Assembly: GCF_016861975.1 (NCBI RefSeq)
Contig: NZ_BOMB01000015.1
Span: 1-64,000 of the forward strand
Direction of reading: 5' to 3'
DNA from: Actinocatenispora rupis
Lineage (GTDB): Bacteria > Actinomycetota > Actinomycetes > Mycobacteriales > Micromonosporaceae
Length of the DNA stretch: 64,000 bases
The notes under the pieces are model-generated. The model was not told the origin of the DNA, did not search any database, and saw nothing but the letters and a program-made list of their open reading frames with translations. The first letter of the stretch is position 1. The number at the start of each line of letters is the position of its first letter. The translations under genes and the position numbers were made by a program. This document shows, one piece after another, positions 1 to 8,660 of the stretch.

Positions 1-1024
1 CGCCACGGACCGCTGGTCCGCGGAGCCGACCGAGGCGGCGCCGGCGGAGCGGCCGAACGCGGCCGACCGGTGGCCGGCGCCCGGCGAGAACGGGACGACG
101 CGTGGTGGCCTGCCGCGCCGGCCCGTGTCGCCCGACGACCGGTCCGGCCAGATCTCGGAGCGGCCCGCGCCGTTCGAGGACCTGACCGTGGAGACCCCGC
201 AGCTCGCCCGCGGCAACGGGCGGGACACCCGTGGTGAAGCGGGCAGTGTGGATGATTCGCGGCAGGTCGGTAACGGTCGTTCGACCGAGGACGTTTCGAC
301 TCGGAGCGGGCTAGACTCGGCCGCATCGGAACCGGTCAACGGTTCCGGTGGTCGTAACGAGATCATTCCGAGGAACGTCGACGACACGATGGAGTTGCCC
401 ATCTTCCGTGAGGTCGAGTCGGCCTGGTTCCGTACCAGTCCGTCCCGTCCGAGCTCCGGCCCGGCGACGGTCACTCCGCCGTCGGCACCGATGCGGGACG
501 CGGGTAAGCCCGCGCCGCGCCCGGTGGCGCCGGATCCGGCACCGGCAGAGTCGCCGCGGCCGGAGAGGAAGCGCCCCACCGTGTTGCCGACCCGGCCGAC
601 CACCGGCGCGGGCAGCGGTGCACCGGAGCCGCCCGCGGCGACACCGCCGGCCGCCGAGCTTCCCGCTCGGCGTACGACGGAGGTTCCGTCCGAGGGGCGG
701 CCGGACATCGACCCGTGGCAGTCGGCTGCGGACAAGGGCTGGCAGGCCGCTTCGGCGGTGTTCCAGTCCCCGAAGTCCGACGAGACCACGACCTCTGGTC
801 TGCCGAAGCGGCGACCGATGGCCCAGCTCGTACCAGGGGGCATCGAGGAGCCGGCGAAGCCGACCAGGGCGCGGGAGCGTTCACCGGAAGCGGTCCGCGG
901 TCTGCTGTCCGCGTACCACCGAGGCGTCCAGCGCGGACGGACCGGCGGCACCACGCCGCTGGCCTCGCCCGTGCCAGGACACAGGAGCACCGGCGACGGT
1001 GCTGGCGAGGAGCAGGAGGCATGA
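1..1024 (+). CDS. Conservon sensor histidine kinase, C-terminal end (partial)
   Basis: The reading frame is open from base 2 to the stop at 1022-1024, so the gene begins before the window. What remains is a disordered, Pro/Ala/Arg-rich tail of about 340 residues. Near the end it carries the [14 protein letters not shown] stretch and the [21 protein letters not shown]-like ending seen at the C-termini of actinobacterial conservon (Cvn) membrane histidine kinases. No HisKA or HATPase domain lies in the window; those would be upstream. The stop overlaps the ATG of the Roadblock gene (ATGA at 1021-1024), and the order kinase, Roadblock, DUF742, GTPase is the conservon layout. The kinase assignment is inferred from tail and context. 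Confidence 0.8.
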   Translation, partial: ATDRWSAEPTEAAPAERPNAADRWPAPGENGTTRGGLPRRPVSPDDRSGQISERPAPFEDLTVETPQLARGNGRDTRGEAGSVDDSRQVGNGRSTEDVSTRSGLDSAASEPVNGSGGRNEIIPRNVDDTMELPIFREVESAWFRTSPSRPSSGPATVTPPSAPMRDAGKPAPRPVAPDPAPAESPRPERKRPTVLPTRPTTGAGSGAPEPPAATPPAAELPARRTTEVPSEGRPDIDPWQSAADKGWQAASAVFQSPKSDETTTSGLPKRRPMAQLVPGGIEEPAKPTRARERSPEAVRGLLSAYHRGVQRGRTGGTTPLASPVPGHRSTGDGAGEEQEA

Positions 1025-1440
1025 CGACCCAGCAGATAGGTACGCAGGACCTCGGTTGGCTACTGTCCAACTTTGCGGACAGGGTCCCCGGAGTGGCGCA
1101 CGCGGTCGCGGTCTCCGCCGACGGCCTGCTGCTCGCCGCCTCGCGGGATCTGCCCAGGGACCGTGCCGACCAGTTGGCCGCTATCGCGTCCGGACTGGTC
1201 AGCCTCACCCAGGGCGCGTCGCGCTGCTTCGAGGGCGGCGCGGTGCTGCAGACCGTGGTCGAGATGGACAACGGTTTTCTGTTCTTGATGTCGATCAGCG
1301 ACGGGTCCTCGTTCGCGGTGCTGGCTGCCCGAAGTTGTGACGTCGGGCAGGTGGGGTATGAGATGGCGTTGCTCGTCGACCGGGTCGGCGAGGTTCTCAC
1401 CCCGGCACCGCGTAACGAAGGATCCGCACGGCTGGGTTGA
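1021..1440 (+). CDS. Roadblock/LC7 domain protein of a conservon
   Basis: This 139-residue protein spans one Roadblock/LC7 domain, recognisable from [20 protein letters not shown] near residue 10 and the later DGLLLAAS and [18 protein letters not shown] strands. Such proteins are MglB-like partners or activators of small GTPases and act in the cytoplasm at the membrane kinase. The start is the ATG at 1021, which overlaps the preceding stop; a longer reading frame upstream lies inside the kinase gene and is rejected. DUF742 and the GTPase follow on the same strand, so the four genes probably form one signalling operon. Confidence 0.92.
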   Translation: MTTQQIGTQDLGWLLSNFADRVPGVAHAVAVSADGLLLAASRDLPRDRADQLAAIASGLVSLTQGASRCFEGGAVLQTVVEMDNGFLFLMSISDGSSFAVLAARSCDVGQVGYEMALLVDRVGEVLTPAPRNEGSARLG

Positions 1441-1468
1441 CGCCCAACCGTGGATCGGGGTGTAGGGC

Positions 1469-1834
1469 ATGATGAACGACTCTGACGAACCGAGCAACGC
1501 GCTGGTTCGCCCCTACGCCGTGACCCGGGGCCGGACCCGGCCCCGGGTGGAGATCGCGATTGAGGCGCTGGTGGAAACGACCGCCCGGGGTCGTGACGCC
1601 AGCGTGGTCGGCGGGCGGGAGCAGCAGCTCATCGCCGGACTGTGCGCCTTGCGCGTACAGTCGCTCGCCGAGATCGCCGCACGTATGCAGATGCCCTTGG
1701 GTGTGGCGCGGGTGCTGGTCGCGGACATGGCCGCGGACGGACTCGTCGCCGTGTACGAACCGACCGCGGTCGGGGACGACGCCGTGGGTACGGAACTGCT
1801 GGAGAGGGTGCTGAGTGGGCTTCGGAGGCTCTGA
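1469..1834 (+). CDS. DUF742 protein of a conservon
   Basis: 121 residues, matching the usual length of DUF742 proteins. The RPYAVTRGRTRP opening and the winged-helix-like segment around residues 55-95 (LRVQSLAEIAARMQMPLGVA, then DMAADGLVAV) are typical. DUF742 is the third conservon component and probably has a DNA-binding or scaffold fold; its biochemical role is not settled. The ATG at 1469 is followed directly by a second ATG. The 3' end overlaps the GTPase start by 20 bases, so translation is likely coupled. Confidence 0.9.
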   Translation: MMNDSDEPSNALVRPYAVTRGRTRPRVEIAIEALVETTARGRDASVVGGREQQLIAGLCALRVQSLAEIAARMQMPLGVARVLVADMAADGLVAVYEPTAVGDDAVGTELLERVLSGLRRL

Positions 1835-2426
1835 CGAGGGCTACCGCCGGCCGAGCGGGCGGGTGACCTCGTCCAAGATCGTCATCGCCGGCGGCTTCGG
1901 CGTCGGAAAGACCACACTGGTCGGTTCCGTCTCGGAGATCACACCGCTGACCACCGAGGCGATCATGACGTCGGCGAGTGTGGGCGTGGACGAGACGGCC
2001 GGCGTGCCCGGCAAGACCACGACCACCGTCGCGATGGACTTCGGCCGCATCACGATCGACCAGGACCTGATCCTCTACCTGTTCGGCACGCCCGGGCAGA
2101 CCCGGTTCTGGTTCATGTGGGACGAGCTGGTCAAGGGTGCGATCGGCGCGATCGTACTGGTGGACACCCGACGGTTGGCGGACTGTTTCGCCGCCGTCGA
2201 CTTCTTCGAGCACCGCGGCCTGCCGTACCTGGTGGCCGTGAACTGCTTCGACGGCGTGCAACTGCACCAGCTGGAGGACGTGCGGGAGGCCCTGGCGGTC
2301 GGTCCGCAGGTTCCGGTGATTCCGTGCGACGCCCGTAGCCGGGAGTCGACGAAGCAGGTGCTGATCACGCTGGTGGAGTACGTGCTGAACATGCGGCGCA
2401 CGCGGCAGACGACACCGTCCCGCTGA
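1815..2426 (+). CDS. Conservon small GTPase (MglA-like ATP/GTP-binding protein)
   Basis: 203 residues with a P-loop GGFGVGKTT near residues 27-35, the switch region ending in FGTPGQTRFWFMWDEL near residues 91-105, and VAVNCFDG as the NKxD-equivalent near residue 140. This is the standard conservon GTPase and should bind GTP and work with the Roadblock protein downstream of the membrane kinase. Translation starts at GTG 1815 inside the DUF742 gene. A strong hairpin follows the stop, so the operon seems to end here, before the solute-binding protein array. Confidence 0.92.
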   Translation: MGFGGSDEGYRRPSGRVTSSKIVIAGGFGVGKTTLVGSVSEITPLTTEAIMTSASVGVDETAGVPGKTTTTVAMDFGRITIDQDLILYLFGTPGQTRFWFMWDELVKGAIGAIVLVDTRRLADCFAAVDFFEHRGLPYLVAVNCFDGVQLHQLEDVREALAVGPQVPVIPCDARSRESTKQVLITLVEYVLNMRRTRQTTPSR

Positions 2427-2447
2427 CCGCCGTACGGCTGGATCCTC

Positions 2448-2479
2448 GGCGCCCCGTCCGGACTTCCGGGCGGGGCGCC
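2448..2479 (+). terminator. Terminator-like hairpin after the conservon
   Basis: A 14-bp stem (2448-2461 with 2466-2479, one G-T wobble) closes a 4-base loop about 20 bases after the GTPase stop. There is no T-tract, as is common in high-GC actinobacteria. Confidence 0.6.
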
Positions 2480-2559
2480 GTCGTGTTCGGTGGCCCCGGG
2501 ACTGTCTTACTCCGCGGCGGCGGGGGGCCCGTTCGGTGGATGGTGGCCGAGTGGGCCAC

Positions 2560-2609
2560 AACTCAAAATCGGCAAACCATCACGGTGAGTTATGTCACCT
2601 GCCTAGACT
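2560..2609 (+). promoter_or_regulatory. Candidate promoter/operator of the first binding-protein gene
   Basis: AACTCA (2560-2565) and TGAGTT (2586-2591) form an inverted repeat. TAGACT at 2604-2609 resembles an actinobacterial -10 box and matches the position-equivalent TAGCTT upstream of the next two paralogues. No clear -35 is visible. The rest of 2480-2725 shows no gene. Confidence 0.35.
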
Positions 2610-2725
2610 CCCTCTTCGGACTTCGACGCCCGCCGCCGCGACCCCACCGAGCCGCGCGGCGGGCGGCGGCGTGCCAGGGCCGCGGCGTGGGGCGCGCGCG
2701 GCCATTGACAGGAGGGGTGACAAGG

Positions 2726-4468
2726 ATGCGACCACGGGTGGCACTGGCTGCCACGAGTGCCGTGGCTCTGCTGGCCGTACTTGCCGCGTGCAGCAAGAAC
2801 ACGGGCAGCAGCAGCGGTGACAACGCGCAGGGCTCCACGCAGTCCGGCTCGATCTCGACCAACCCGGCCGATTCGAAGGGCCCGGCGAAGGCGATCTCCG
2901 GCGCGAAGCGCGGCGGCACGCTCTACCAGTACCTTGAGGCGGACTACGACCACCTGGACCCGGTACGGGCGTACGTGAACAACGCGACGGCGGCGACCAA
3001 CCTGCTGGTGCGTACGTTGACGATGTTCAAGGACGACGGGAAGGGCCACCTGACCCTCGTCGGCGACATGGCGACCGACGCCGGCAAGGACACCTCCGGC
3101 GGCAAGTGCACCTCGTGGCAGTTCACGCTGAAGGACGGCCTGAAGTACGAGGACGGCAGCGCGATCACCGCGAACGACGTGGCGTACGGGATCGCCCGGT
3201 CGTTCTCGCCGGACCTCGCGGAGGGGCCGCACTACATCCAGCAGTGGCTGGCGAACGACATCAACTACAACAAGGACTACAAGGGTCCGTACAACGGTGG
3301 CGCGGCCGTGCCGCCGGGCGTGAAGGTCTCCGGCAAGACGATCTCCTTCAACTTCAAGGAACCGCACTGCGACCTGCCGTTCGCCGCGTCCTGGGGGACC
3401 ACGTCGCCGCTGCCGAAGGCGAAGGACACCAAGACGAAGCTGGACCTGCGGCCGTTCTCGTCCGGGCCGTACAAGGTGAAGTCGTACACCCGTGACAGCA
3501 AGCTTGTGCTGGAGCGGAACAAGTACTGGGACGCGAAGACGGACCCGATCCGCCACGACTACTTCGACACGTTCGAGGTGGACTTCGGGTCGAGTTCCGA
3601 GCAGCAGGCGAACGCCATCAAGTCGAGCCAGGGCAACGACGCGAACGCGGTGATGGGCGCGAACGTACCGCCGACGCTGCTGCCGACGGTGCAGAACGAC
3701 CCGCAGGTGAAGAACCGCGTCGCGGCGGGCTTCACGCAGTTCGTGTGGTACATGGCGATCAACAACCAGCGCATCAAGGATGTGAAGGAGCGCGAGGCGC
3801 TCAACTACGGCTTCAACAAGAAGGCGTTCATCCAGGCGCTCGGCGGGTCGACGGCCGGCGAGGAGGCGAACACGCTGCTGTCGCCGACCACCATCGGCTA
3901 CAAGAACTACAACGCCTACCCGTACGACCAGGCGAAGGCGAAGAGTCTGCTCGGCGGCAAGCACCCGCAGCTGGTGTTCGCGTTCGCCAACACGGCGCGG
4001 TGGCAGAAGCTCGCGACGACCGTGCAGAACACGTTGCAGCAGGTCGGTTTCAAGGTCGTACTGAAGCCGATCGACTCGGCCAGCTACTACACGCAGATCG
4101 GCAAGAACAACAACCCGTACGACCTGTACTTCGCGGGTTGGGGTTCGGACTGGCCGTCCGGCTCGACGATCATTCCGCCGGTGTTCGACGGTCGCAACAT
4201 CCAGGCGCAGGGCAACTCGACCTACCCGTACTTCAACGACGCGGCGGTCAACAGCCAGATCGACAAGCTGACCAAGCAGTCCGCGAACGACGCGGCGCCC
4301 GGCTGGGCCGCGCTGGACAAGGACATCATGACGAAGCACGCGCCGGTCGTCCCCGTGTACTACGACAAGGCGTACCAGATGTACGGCACCAACGTGGGGA
4401 ACATGGCGATCGGTCAGAGCACCGGTTGGCCGGTGTACTACAACGCGTTCCTGCGTAACGGCAAGTAG
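2726..4468 (+). CDS. Family-5 (oligopeptide-type) solute-binding lipoprotein, paralogue 1
   Basis: 580 residues. The start is ATG 2726, after a GGAGGGG ribosome site; the frame is open further upstream, but only this start gives a proper signal peptide. The lipobox LAAC puts the lipidated Cys at residue 22, so the protein should be anchored outside the membrane. The mature part shows the SBP_bac_5 signatures: KRGGTLYQYLEADYDHLDP near 61, ITANDVAYGIARSFSPD near 147, and YDLYFAGWGSDWPSGS in the C-terminal lobe. Cys128 and Cys215 are the only other early cysteines and could pair. It is the first of six tandem paralogues; no permease or ATPase is adjacent, so the ligand is unknown. Confidence 0.9.
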   Translation: MRPRVALAATSAVALLAVLAACSKNTGSSSGDNAQGSTQSGSISTNPADSKGPAKAISGAKRGGTLYQYLEADYDHLDPVRAYVNNATAATNLLVRTLTMFKDDGKGHLTLVGDMATDAGKDTSGGKCTSWQFTLKDGLKYEDGSAITANDVAYGIARSFSPDLAEGPHYIQQWLANDINYNKDYKGPYNGGAAVPPGVKVSGKTISFNFKEPHCDLPFAASWGTTSPLPKAKDTKTKLDLRPFSSGPYKVKSYTRDSKLVLERNKYWDAKTDPIRHDYFDTFEVDFGSSSEQQANAIKSSQGNDANAVMGANVPPTLLPTVQNDPQVKNRVAAGFTQFVWYMAINNQRIKDVKEREALNYGFNKKAFIQALGGSTAGEEANTLLSPTTIGYKNYNAYPYDQAKAKSLLGGKHPQLVFAFANTARWQKLATTVQNTLQQVGFKVVLKPIDSASYYTQIGKNNNPYDLYFAGWGSDWPSGSTIIPPVFDGRNIQAQGNSTYPYFNDAAVNSQIDKLTKQSANDAAPGWAALDKDIMTKHAPVVPVYYDKAYQMYGTNVGNMAIGQSTGWPVYYNAFLRNGK

Positions 4469-4485
4469 CTCGGCAGTACGCGACG

Positions 4486-4518
4486 ACGGGGGTCGGGCCT
4501 GCGCGGTCCGGCCCCCGT
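4486..4518 (+). terminator. Terminator-like hairpin after binding protein 1
   Basis: A 14-bp stem (4486-4499 with 4505-4518, two G-T wobbles) and a 5-base loop lie 17 bases past the stop codon at 4466-4468. Confidence 0.6.
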
Positions 4519-4523
4519 TCCGT

Positions 4524-4561
4524 GTCCTCGACAGGGAAGCGCGTCCTCGACAGGGAAGCGC
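4524..4561. repeat. Perfect tandem duplication of 19 bp
   Basis: Two identical 19-base units (4524-4542 and 4543-4561, core TCCTCGACAGGGAAGCG) sit directly after the terminator hairpin, before the next gene's promoter region. They are noncoding. Confidence 0.85.
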
Positions 4562-4614
4562 GGCAGCGCGCCGGCGCCACACCACGCAAGCGCACGGCAC
4601 CGCGCAGCAGCCAT

Positions 4615-4670
4615 GGGTACGCAATCGTTAGCGTGCCGTGACGGCGGGCCGCACATTCCGCTCCTAGCTT
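4615..4670 (+). promoter_or_regulatory. Shared upstream element of binding protein 2
   Basis: CGCAATCGTTAG (4620-4631), CCGTGACGG (4636-4644) and TAGCTT (4665-4670) recur in the same order and almost the same spacing upstream of paralogue 3. TAGCTT is a plausible -10; the upstream blocks may be an operator or a -35 region. Transcription starts have not been shown. Confidence 0.5.
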
Positions 4671-4729
4671 CGGTTCCCGGGTGGCGACCACGAGTCGACA
4701 CCCGTGCCCTACCGGAAGAGGAGGGAAAG

Positions 4730-6472
4730 ATGCGACCACGGGTGGCACTGGCGGCCGCCGGAGCGGTGGCCGTCGTCGCCGCGCTCGGCGCGTGCAGCAA
4801 GAACACCGGGGACCAGGGTGGCAACAAGGACACCATCCACACCCAGTCCGGTGGTATCGGAAACGCCGCGGACTCGAAGGGTCCGGCCGCGCCGGTGCCG
4901 GGCGCCAAGAAGGGCGGCACGATCTACCTGGTCCAGGAGAAGGATTTCGAGCATCTGGATCCGCAACGCATCTACGTCAACAACGCGCAGGTGTTCTCCC
5001 GGCTGTTCTCGCGGCAGCTCACCGCGTTCGTGGACGATCCGAAGACGCACCAGTCGACGCTGGTCGGCGACCTCGCGACCGACCCCGGCAAGGACACGTC
5101 CGGCGGCAAGTGCACCTCGTGGCGCTTCACGCTGAAGGACGGCCTCAAGTACGACGACGGCAGCCCGATCACCGCCGCGGACGTGGCGTACGGGGTGGCG
5201 CGGTCGTTCTCGCCGGACCTGGCGGACGGCCCGCACTACATCCAGCAGTGGCTGGCCGACTCGGTGCAGGGCTACAACAAGAGCTACCACGGACCGTACG
5301 ACGGGGCGCCGCTGGTCCCGCCGGGCGTGACGGTCGCCGGCAAGACGATCACCTTCACCTTCAAGCACCCGCACTGCGACATGCCGTACGCGGCGTCGTG
5401 GGGCACGACATCCCCGGTGCAGAAGGCGAAGGACACCAAGACGCGGTACGACCTGCACCCGGTGTCGACCGGTCCGTACAAGATCGAGAAGTACAGCAAG
5501 GACACCAGCATCGTGCTGAGCCGCAACAAGTACTGGGATCCGGCGACGGATCCGTTGCGGCACCAGTACGCGGACCATTTCCAGGTGGAGATCGGGCCGG
5601 ACGCGGTGCAGCAGACCAACCGCATGATGGCGTCGAACGGCAACGACGCGTACGGCATCATGCAGGCGTCCGGCGGCGTGGACCCGACGCTGGTGAAGAA
5701 GGTGCAGTCGGACCCGTCGCTGAAGAGCCGCACGCTCTCCGGCTACACGCAGTTCGTCTGGTACCTGGCCATCAACAACCAGCGCATCACCGACCTGAAG
5801 GTGCGGCAGGCGCTCAACTACGGCCTGGACAAGCGCGCGTTCATCCAGGCGCTCGGCGGCCCGGCCAAGGGTGAGCCGGCCGGCACGCTGGAATCGCCGA
5901 CCACCAACGGGTACCAGAAGTACGACGCCTATCCGTACAACCCGCAGAAGGCGAAGCAGTTGCTCGCCGGCAAGCACCTCAAGTTCGTGTACGCGTACGG
6001 CAACACGGACAACGGGCAGAAGCAGGCGACGGTCGTCCAGGACAGCCTGCAGAAGATCGGCGTGCAGGTCGTACTGAAGCCGATCGACGCGGCGAACTAC
6101 TACACCGAGATCAGCAAGAACCACAACCCGTACGACCTGTACCTGGCGGGGTGGGGTTCGGACTGGCCGTCGGGGTCGACCATCATCCCGCCGGTGTTCG
6201 ACGGCCGCACGATCATCCCGGTCGGCAACAACGACTACTCCTACTTCGCCAACTCCGACGTCAGCAAGCGGATCGACGAGATCAACCTGCTGCCCGCGGA
6301 CAAGGCGGCGCCGGAGTGGGCGAAGCTCGACAAGGAGATCATGACGAAGTACGCGCCGCTGGTGCCCTTCTACTACCAGAAGGAGTACACCCTGATCGGC
6401 AGCAAGGTCGGGGGCGTGGCGCTGGGGCTCAGCAGCGGCTGGCCCGAGTACACGAGCGCGTTCGCGAAGTGA
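4730..6472 (+). CDS. Family-5 solute-binding lipoprotein, paralogue 2
   Basis: 580 residues, the same length as paralogue 1. The start is ATG 4730 behind a GGAAGAGGAGGG ribosome site. The first residues MRPRVALAAAGAVAVV and lipobox LGAC (Cys22) nearly match paralogues 1 and 3. The body carries GGTIYLVQEKDFEHLDP, ITAADVAYGVARSFSPD and LAGWGSDWPSGS. The cysteine pair (GGKCTSW and PHCDMPY) is kept. It has its own promoter element and a terminator on each side, so it is probably transcribed separately from its neighbours and could answer to a different signal or ligand. Confidence 0.9.
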   Translation: MRPRVALAAAGAVAVVAALGACSKNTGDQGGNKDTIHTQSGGIGNAADSKGPAAPVPGAKKGGTIYLVQEKDFEHLDPQRIYVNNAQVFSRLFSRQLTAFVDDPKTHQSTLVGDLATDPGKDTSGGKCTSWRFTLKDGLKYDDGSPITAADVAYGVARSFSPDLADGPHYIQQWLADSVQGYNKSYHGPYDGAPLVPPGVTVAGKTITFTFKHPHCDMPYAASWGTTSPVQKAKDTKTRYDLHPVSTGPYKIEKYSKDTSIVLSRNKYWDPATDPLRHQYADHFQVEIGPDAVQQTNRMMASNGNDAYGIMQASGGVDPTLVKKVQSDPSLKSRTLSGYTQFVWYLAINNQRITDLKVRQALNYGLDKRAFIQALGGPAKGEPAGTLESPTTNGYQKYDAYPYNPQKAKQLLAGKHLKFVYAYGNTDNGQKQATVVQDSLQKIGVQVVLKPIDAANYYTEISKNHNPYDLYLAGWGSDWPSGSTIIPPVFDGRTIIPVGNNDYSYFANSDVSKRIDEINLLPADKAAPEWAKLDKEIMTKYAPLVPFYYQKEYTLIGSKVGGVALGLSSGWPEYTSAFAK

Positions 6473-6478
6473 GCCCGG

Positions 6479-6506
6479 GGGCGCGTCGGCGTGGGCCGGC
6501 GCGCCC
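6479..6506 (+). terminator. Terminator-like hairpin after binding protein 2
   Basis: A 12-bp stem (6479-6490 with 6495-6506, one G-T wobble) and a GTGG loop start a few bases after the stop. The following 150 bases hold no gene. Confidence 0.55.
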
Positions 6507-6663
6507 GCGAGGTGCGGTCCGCGTACCGGTGCGCGTGCGCACGGTGGGCGGCGATCGGGCCGGGTCCGCCATGCCGGATCCGGCCCGCTTCGTACCCCTG
6601 TTGATCACGTTCCGGGGTCGTACGACGGCGGAACGGAACTGTCGAGGGGCTTCGGAGTCGACT

Positions 6664-6718
6664 GGGAACGCAATCGTTAGTTTCCCGTGACGGTGCTACT
6701 CGCGGGTTCCATTAGCTT
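6664..6718 (+). promoter_or_regulatory. Shared upstream element of binding protein 3
   Basis: CGCAATCGTTAG (6669-6680), CCGTGACGG (6685-6693) and TAGCTT (6713-6718) repeat the element seen before paralogue 2, with one base less spacing. The gap 6473-6790 between the genes holds only the terminator and this element. Confidence 0.5.
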
Positions 6719-6790
6719 CCTTCCAGAGCCGGCCACTGTGGCCGCGCCCACCCGATCGCCCCCCGGCGAGCGGTACGAGGAGGAGGAGAC

Positions 6791-8521
6791 ATGCGACCAC
6801 GGCTGGCAGTCGCAGCCGCCGGCGCACTCGTCGTCGTTGCCGCCCTCGGAGCCTGCAGCAAGAACACCGGCTCCAACAGCGGCTCGAACAACGACGTGAA
6901 GGCGCAGAAGGGCGGGATCGGGAACGCCGCCCAGTCGAAGGGCCCGGCGCCCAAGGTGGCCGGTGCCAAGAACGGCGGCACGATCTACCTGGTGCAGGAG
7001 CAGGACTTCGAGCACCCGGACCCGCAGCGTATCTACGTCAACAACGCGCAGGTGTTCGCGAAGCTGTACTCGCGGCAGCTCACCACCTACGTCGACGACG
7101 GCAAGGGCAACGCCACCCTGGTCGGTGACCTCGCCACCGACCCGGGCACGGACGTGTCCGGCGGCAAGTGCACCTCCTGGAAGTTCACGCTGAAGGACGG
7201 CCTCAAGTACGAGGACGGCAGCGACATCACCGCCGCCGACGTGGCGTACGGCGTGGCCCGGTCGTTCTCGCCGGACCTGGCGGACGGCCCGCACTACATC
7301 CAGCAGTGGCTCGCCGACGACATCAACTACAACAAGACCTACAAGGGCCCGTACAACGGCGGCGCCGCCGTTCCGCCGGGCGTGAAGGTCTCCGGCAAGA
7401 CCATCACCTTCGACTTCAAGTCGCCGCACTGCGACATGCCGTTCGCGGCGGCCTGGGGCACCACGACGCCCCTGCCGAAGGCGAAGGACACCAAGACCAA
7501 GCTGGACCTGCACCCGTTCTCGTCCGGCCCGTACAAGTTCGAGTCGTACCAGCGTGACAGCAAGCTGGTGCTGACGAAGAACAAGTACTGGGACGCGAAC
7601 ACGGACCCGCTGCGTCACGCGTACCCCGACAAGTTCGAGGTCGACATGGGCGCCAGCGGCCTGTCGCAGACGAACCGGATGATCGCCGACAACGGCAACG
7701 ACCAGTACGGCATCATGCAGGGCAACATCGACCCGACCATGGTGAAGAAGGTCGAGGCCGACTCCACCCTGCAGAACCGGATCGTCAAGGGCTACACGCA
7801 GTTCGTGTGGTACCTGGCCATCAACAACAACCGGGTCAAGGATCTGAAGGTCCGCCAGGCGCTGAACTACGCGCTGGACAAGAAGGCCTACATCCAGGCC
7901 ATCGGCGGCCCGAACATCGCCGAGGCGGCGTCGACGCTGGAGTCGCCGACCACGATCGGGTTCAAGAAGTACGACGCGTACCCGTTCAACGTGGCGAAGG
8001 CGAAGCAGTTGCTGGGCGGCAAGCACCCGCAGCTGGTGTACGCGTACGCCAACACCGCGAGCGGCCAGAAGTACGCGCCGGTCATCAAGAACAGCCTGGA
8101 GAAGGCCGGCTTCAAGATCGTGCTGAAGCCGATCGACGCGGCGAACTTCTACACCGAGATCGGCAAGAAGAACAACCCGTACGACCTGTACAAGCCGGGC
8201 TGGGGTTCGGACTGGCCGTCCGCCTCGACGATCATCCCGCCGGTGTTCGACGGTCGTAACATCCAGGCGCAGGGCAACTCGACGTACCCGTACTTCACGA
8301 ACGCGGACGTCAACTCGAAGATCGACGAGTACAACAAGCTCGACGCCAAGGACGCCGCGCCGAAGTGGGCCGCGCTCGACCAGGAGATCATGACCAAGTA
8401 CGCGCCGGTCGTGCCCTTCTACTACGACAAGACTTACCAGCTTGTCGGCAGCAAGGTCGGCGGTGTCTACCTGGGCGCCAGCAGCGGCTGGCCCGAGTAC
8501 ACCAACGCGTTCGCCAAGTGA
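6791..8521 (+). CDS. Family-5 solute-binding lipoprotein, paralogue 3
   Basis: 576 residues. ATG 6791 follows a GAGGAGGAG ribosome site; the lipobox LGAC gives Cys22. It shares the longest similar stretches with paralogues 1 and 2, for example DGLKYEDGSDITAADVAYG and YDLYKPGWGSDWPS, and keeps both extra cysteines (GGKCTSW, PHCDMPF). The LAGWG/FAGWG of its siblings reads KPGWG here, a change near the expected ligand cleft. The mature protein is Lys-rich like paralogues 1 and 2. A strong hairpin after the stop suggests a monocistronic unit. Confidence 0.9.
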   Translation: MRPRLAVAAAGALVVVAALGACSKNTGSNSGSNNDVKAQKGGIGNAAQSKGPAPKVAGAKNGGTIYLVQEQDFEHPDPQRIYVNNAQVFAKLYSRQLTTYVDDGKGNATLVGDLATDPGTDVSGGKCTSWKFTLKDGLKYEDGSDITAADVAYGVARSFSPDLADGPHYIQQWLADDINYNKTYKGPYNGGAAVPPGVKVSGKTITFDFKSPHCDMPFAAAWGTTTPLPKAKDTKTKLDLHPFSSGPYKFESYQRDSKLVLTKNKYWDANTDPLRHAYPDKFEVDMGASGLSQTNRMIADNGNDQYGIMQGNIDPTMVKKVEADSTLQNRIVKGYTQFVWYLAINNNRVKDLKVRQALNYALDKKAYIQAIGGPNIAEAASTLESPTTIGFKKYDAYPFNVAKAKQLLGGKHPQLVYAYANTASGQKYAPVIKNSLEKAGFKIVLKPIDAANFYTEIGKKNNPYDLYKPGWGSDWPSASTIIPPVFDGRNIQAQGNSTYPYFTNADVNSKIDEYNKLDAKDAAPKWAALDQEIMTKYAPVVPFYYDKTYQLVGSKVGGVYLGASSGWPEYTNAFAK

Positions 8522-8558
8522 CGCCTGGAGTACTCCGGTAGCACCAGCAAGTCCACCG

Positions 8559-8591
8559 GTGGCCGGATCCGCGATGCGCGGGTCCGGCCAC
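8559..8591 (+). terminator. Terminator-like hairpin after binding protein 3
   Basis: A 15-bp stem (8559-8573 with 8577-8591, one wobble pair) closes an ATG loop 37 bases past the stop. Confidence 0.6.
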
Positions 8592-8660
8592 TGGTTTGTC
8601 GTCGCGGTGACGGGTGCCGGGGCGATACGGTCGGCGCTCGGACCGGTCGAGGAGGTACGG

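Noticed and set aside
2483-2725. Upstream extension of binding protein 1 by about 80 residues
   Set aside because: It would bury the signal peptide; ATG 2726 has the ribosome site and the lipobox at the right distance.
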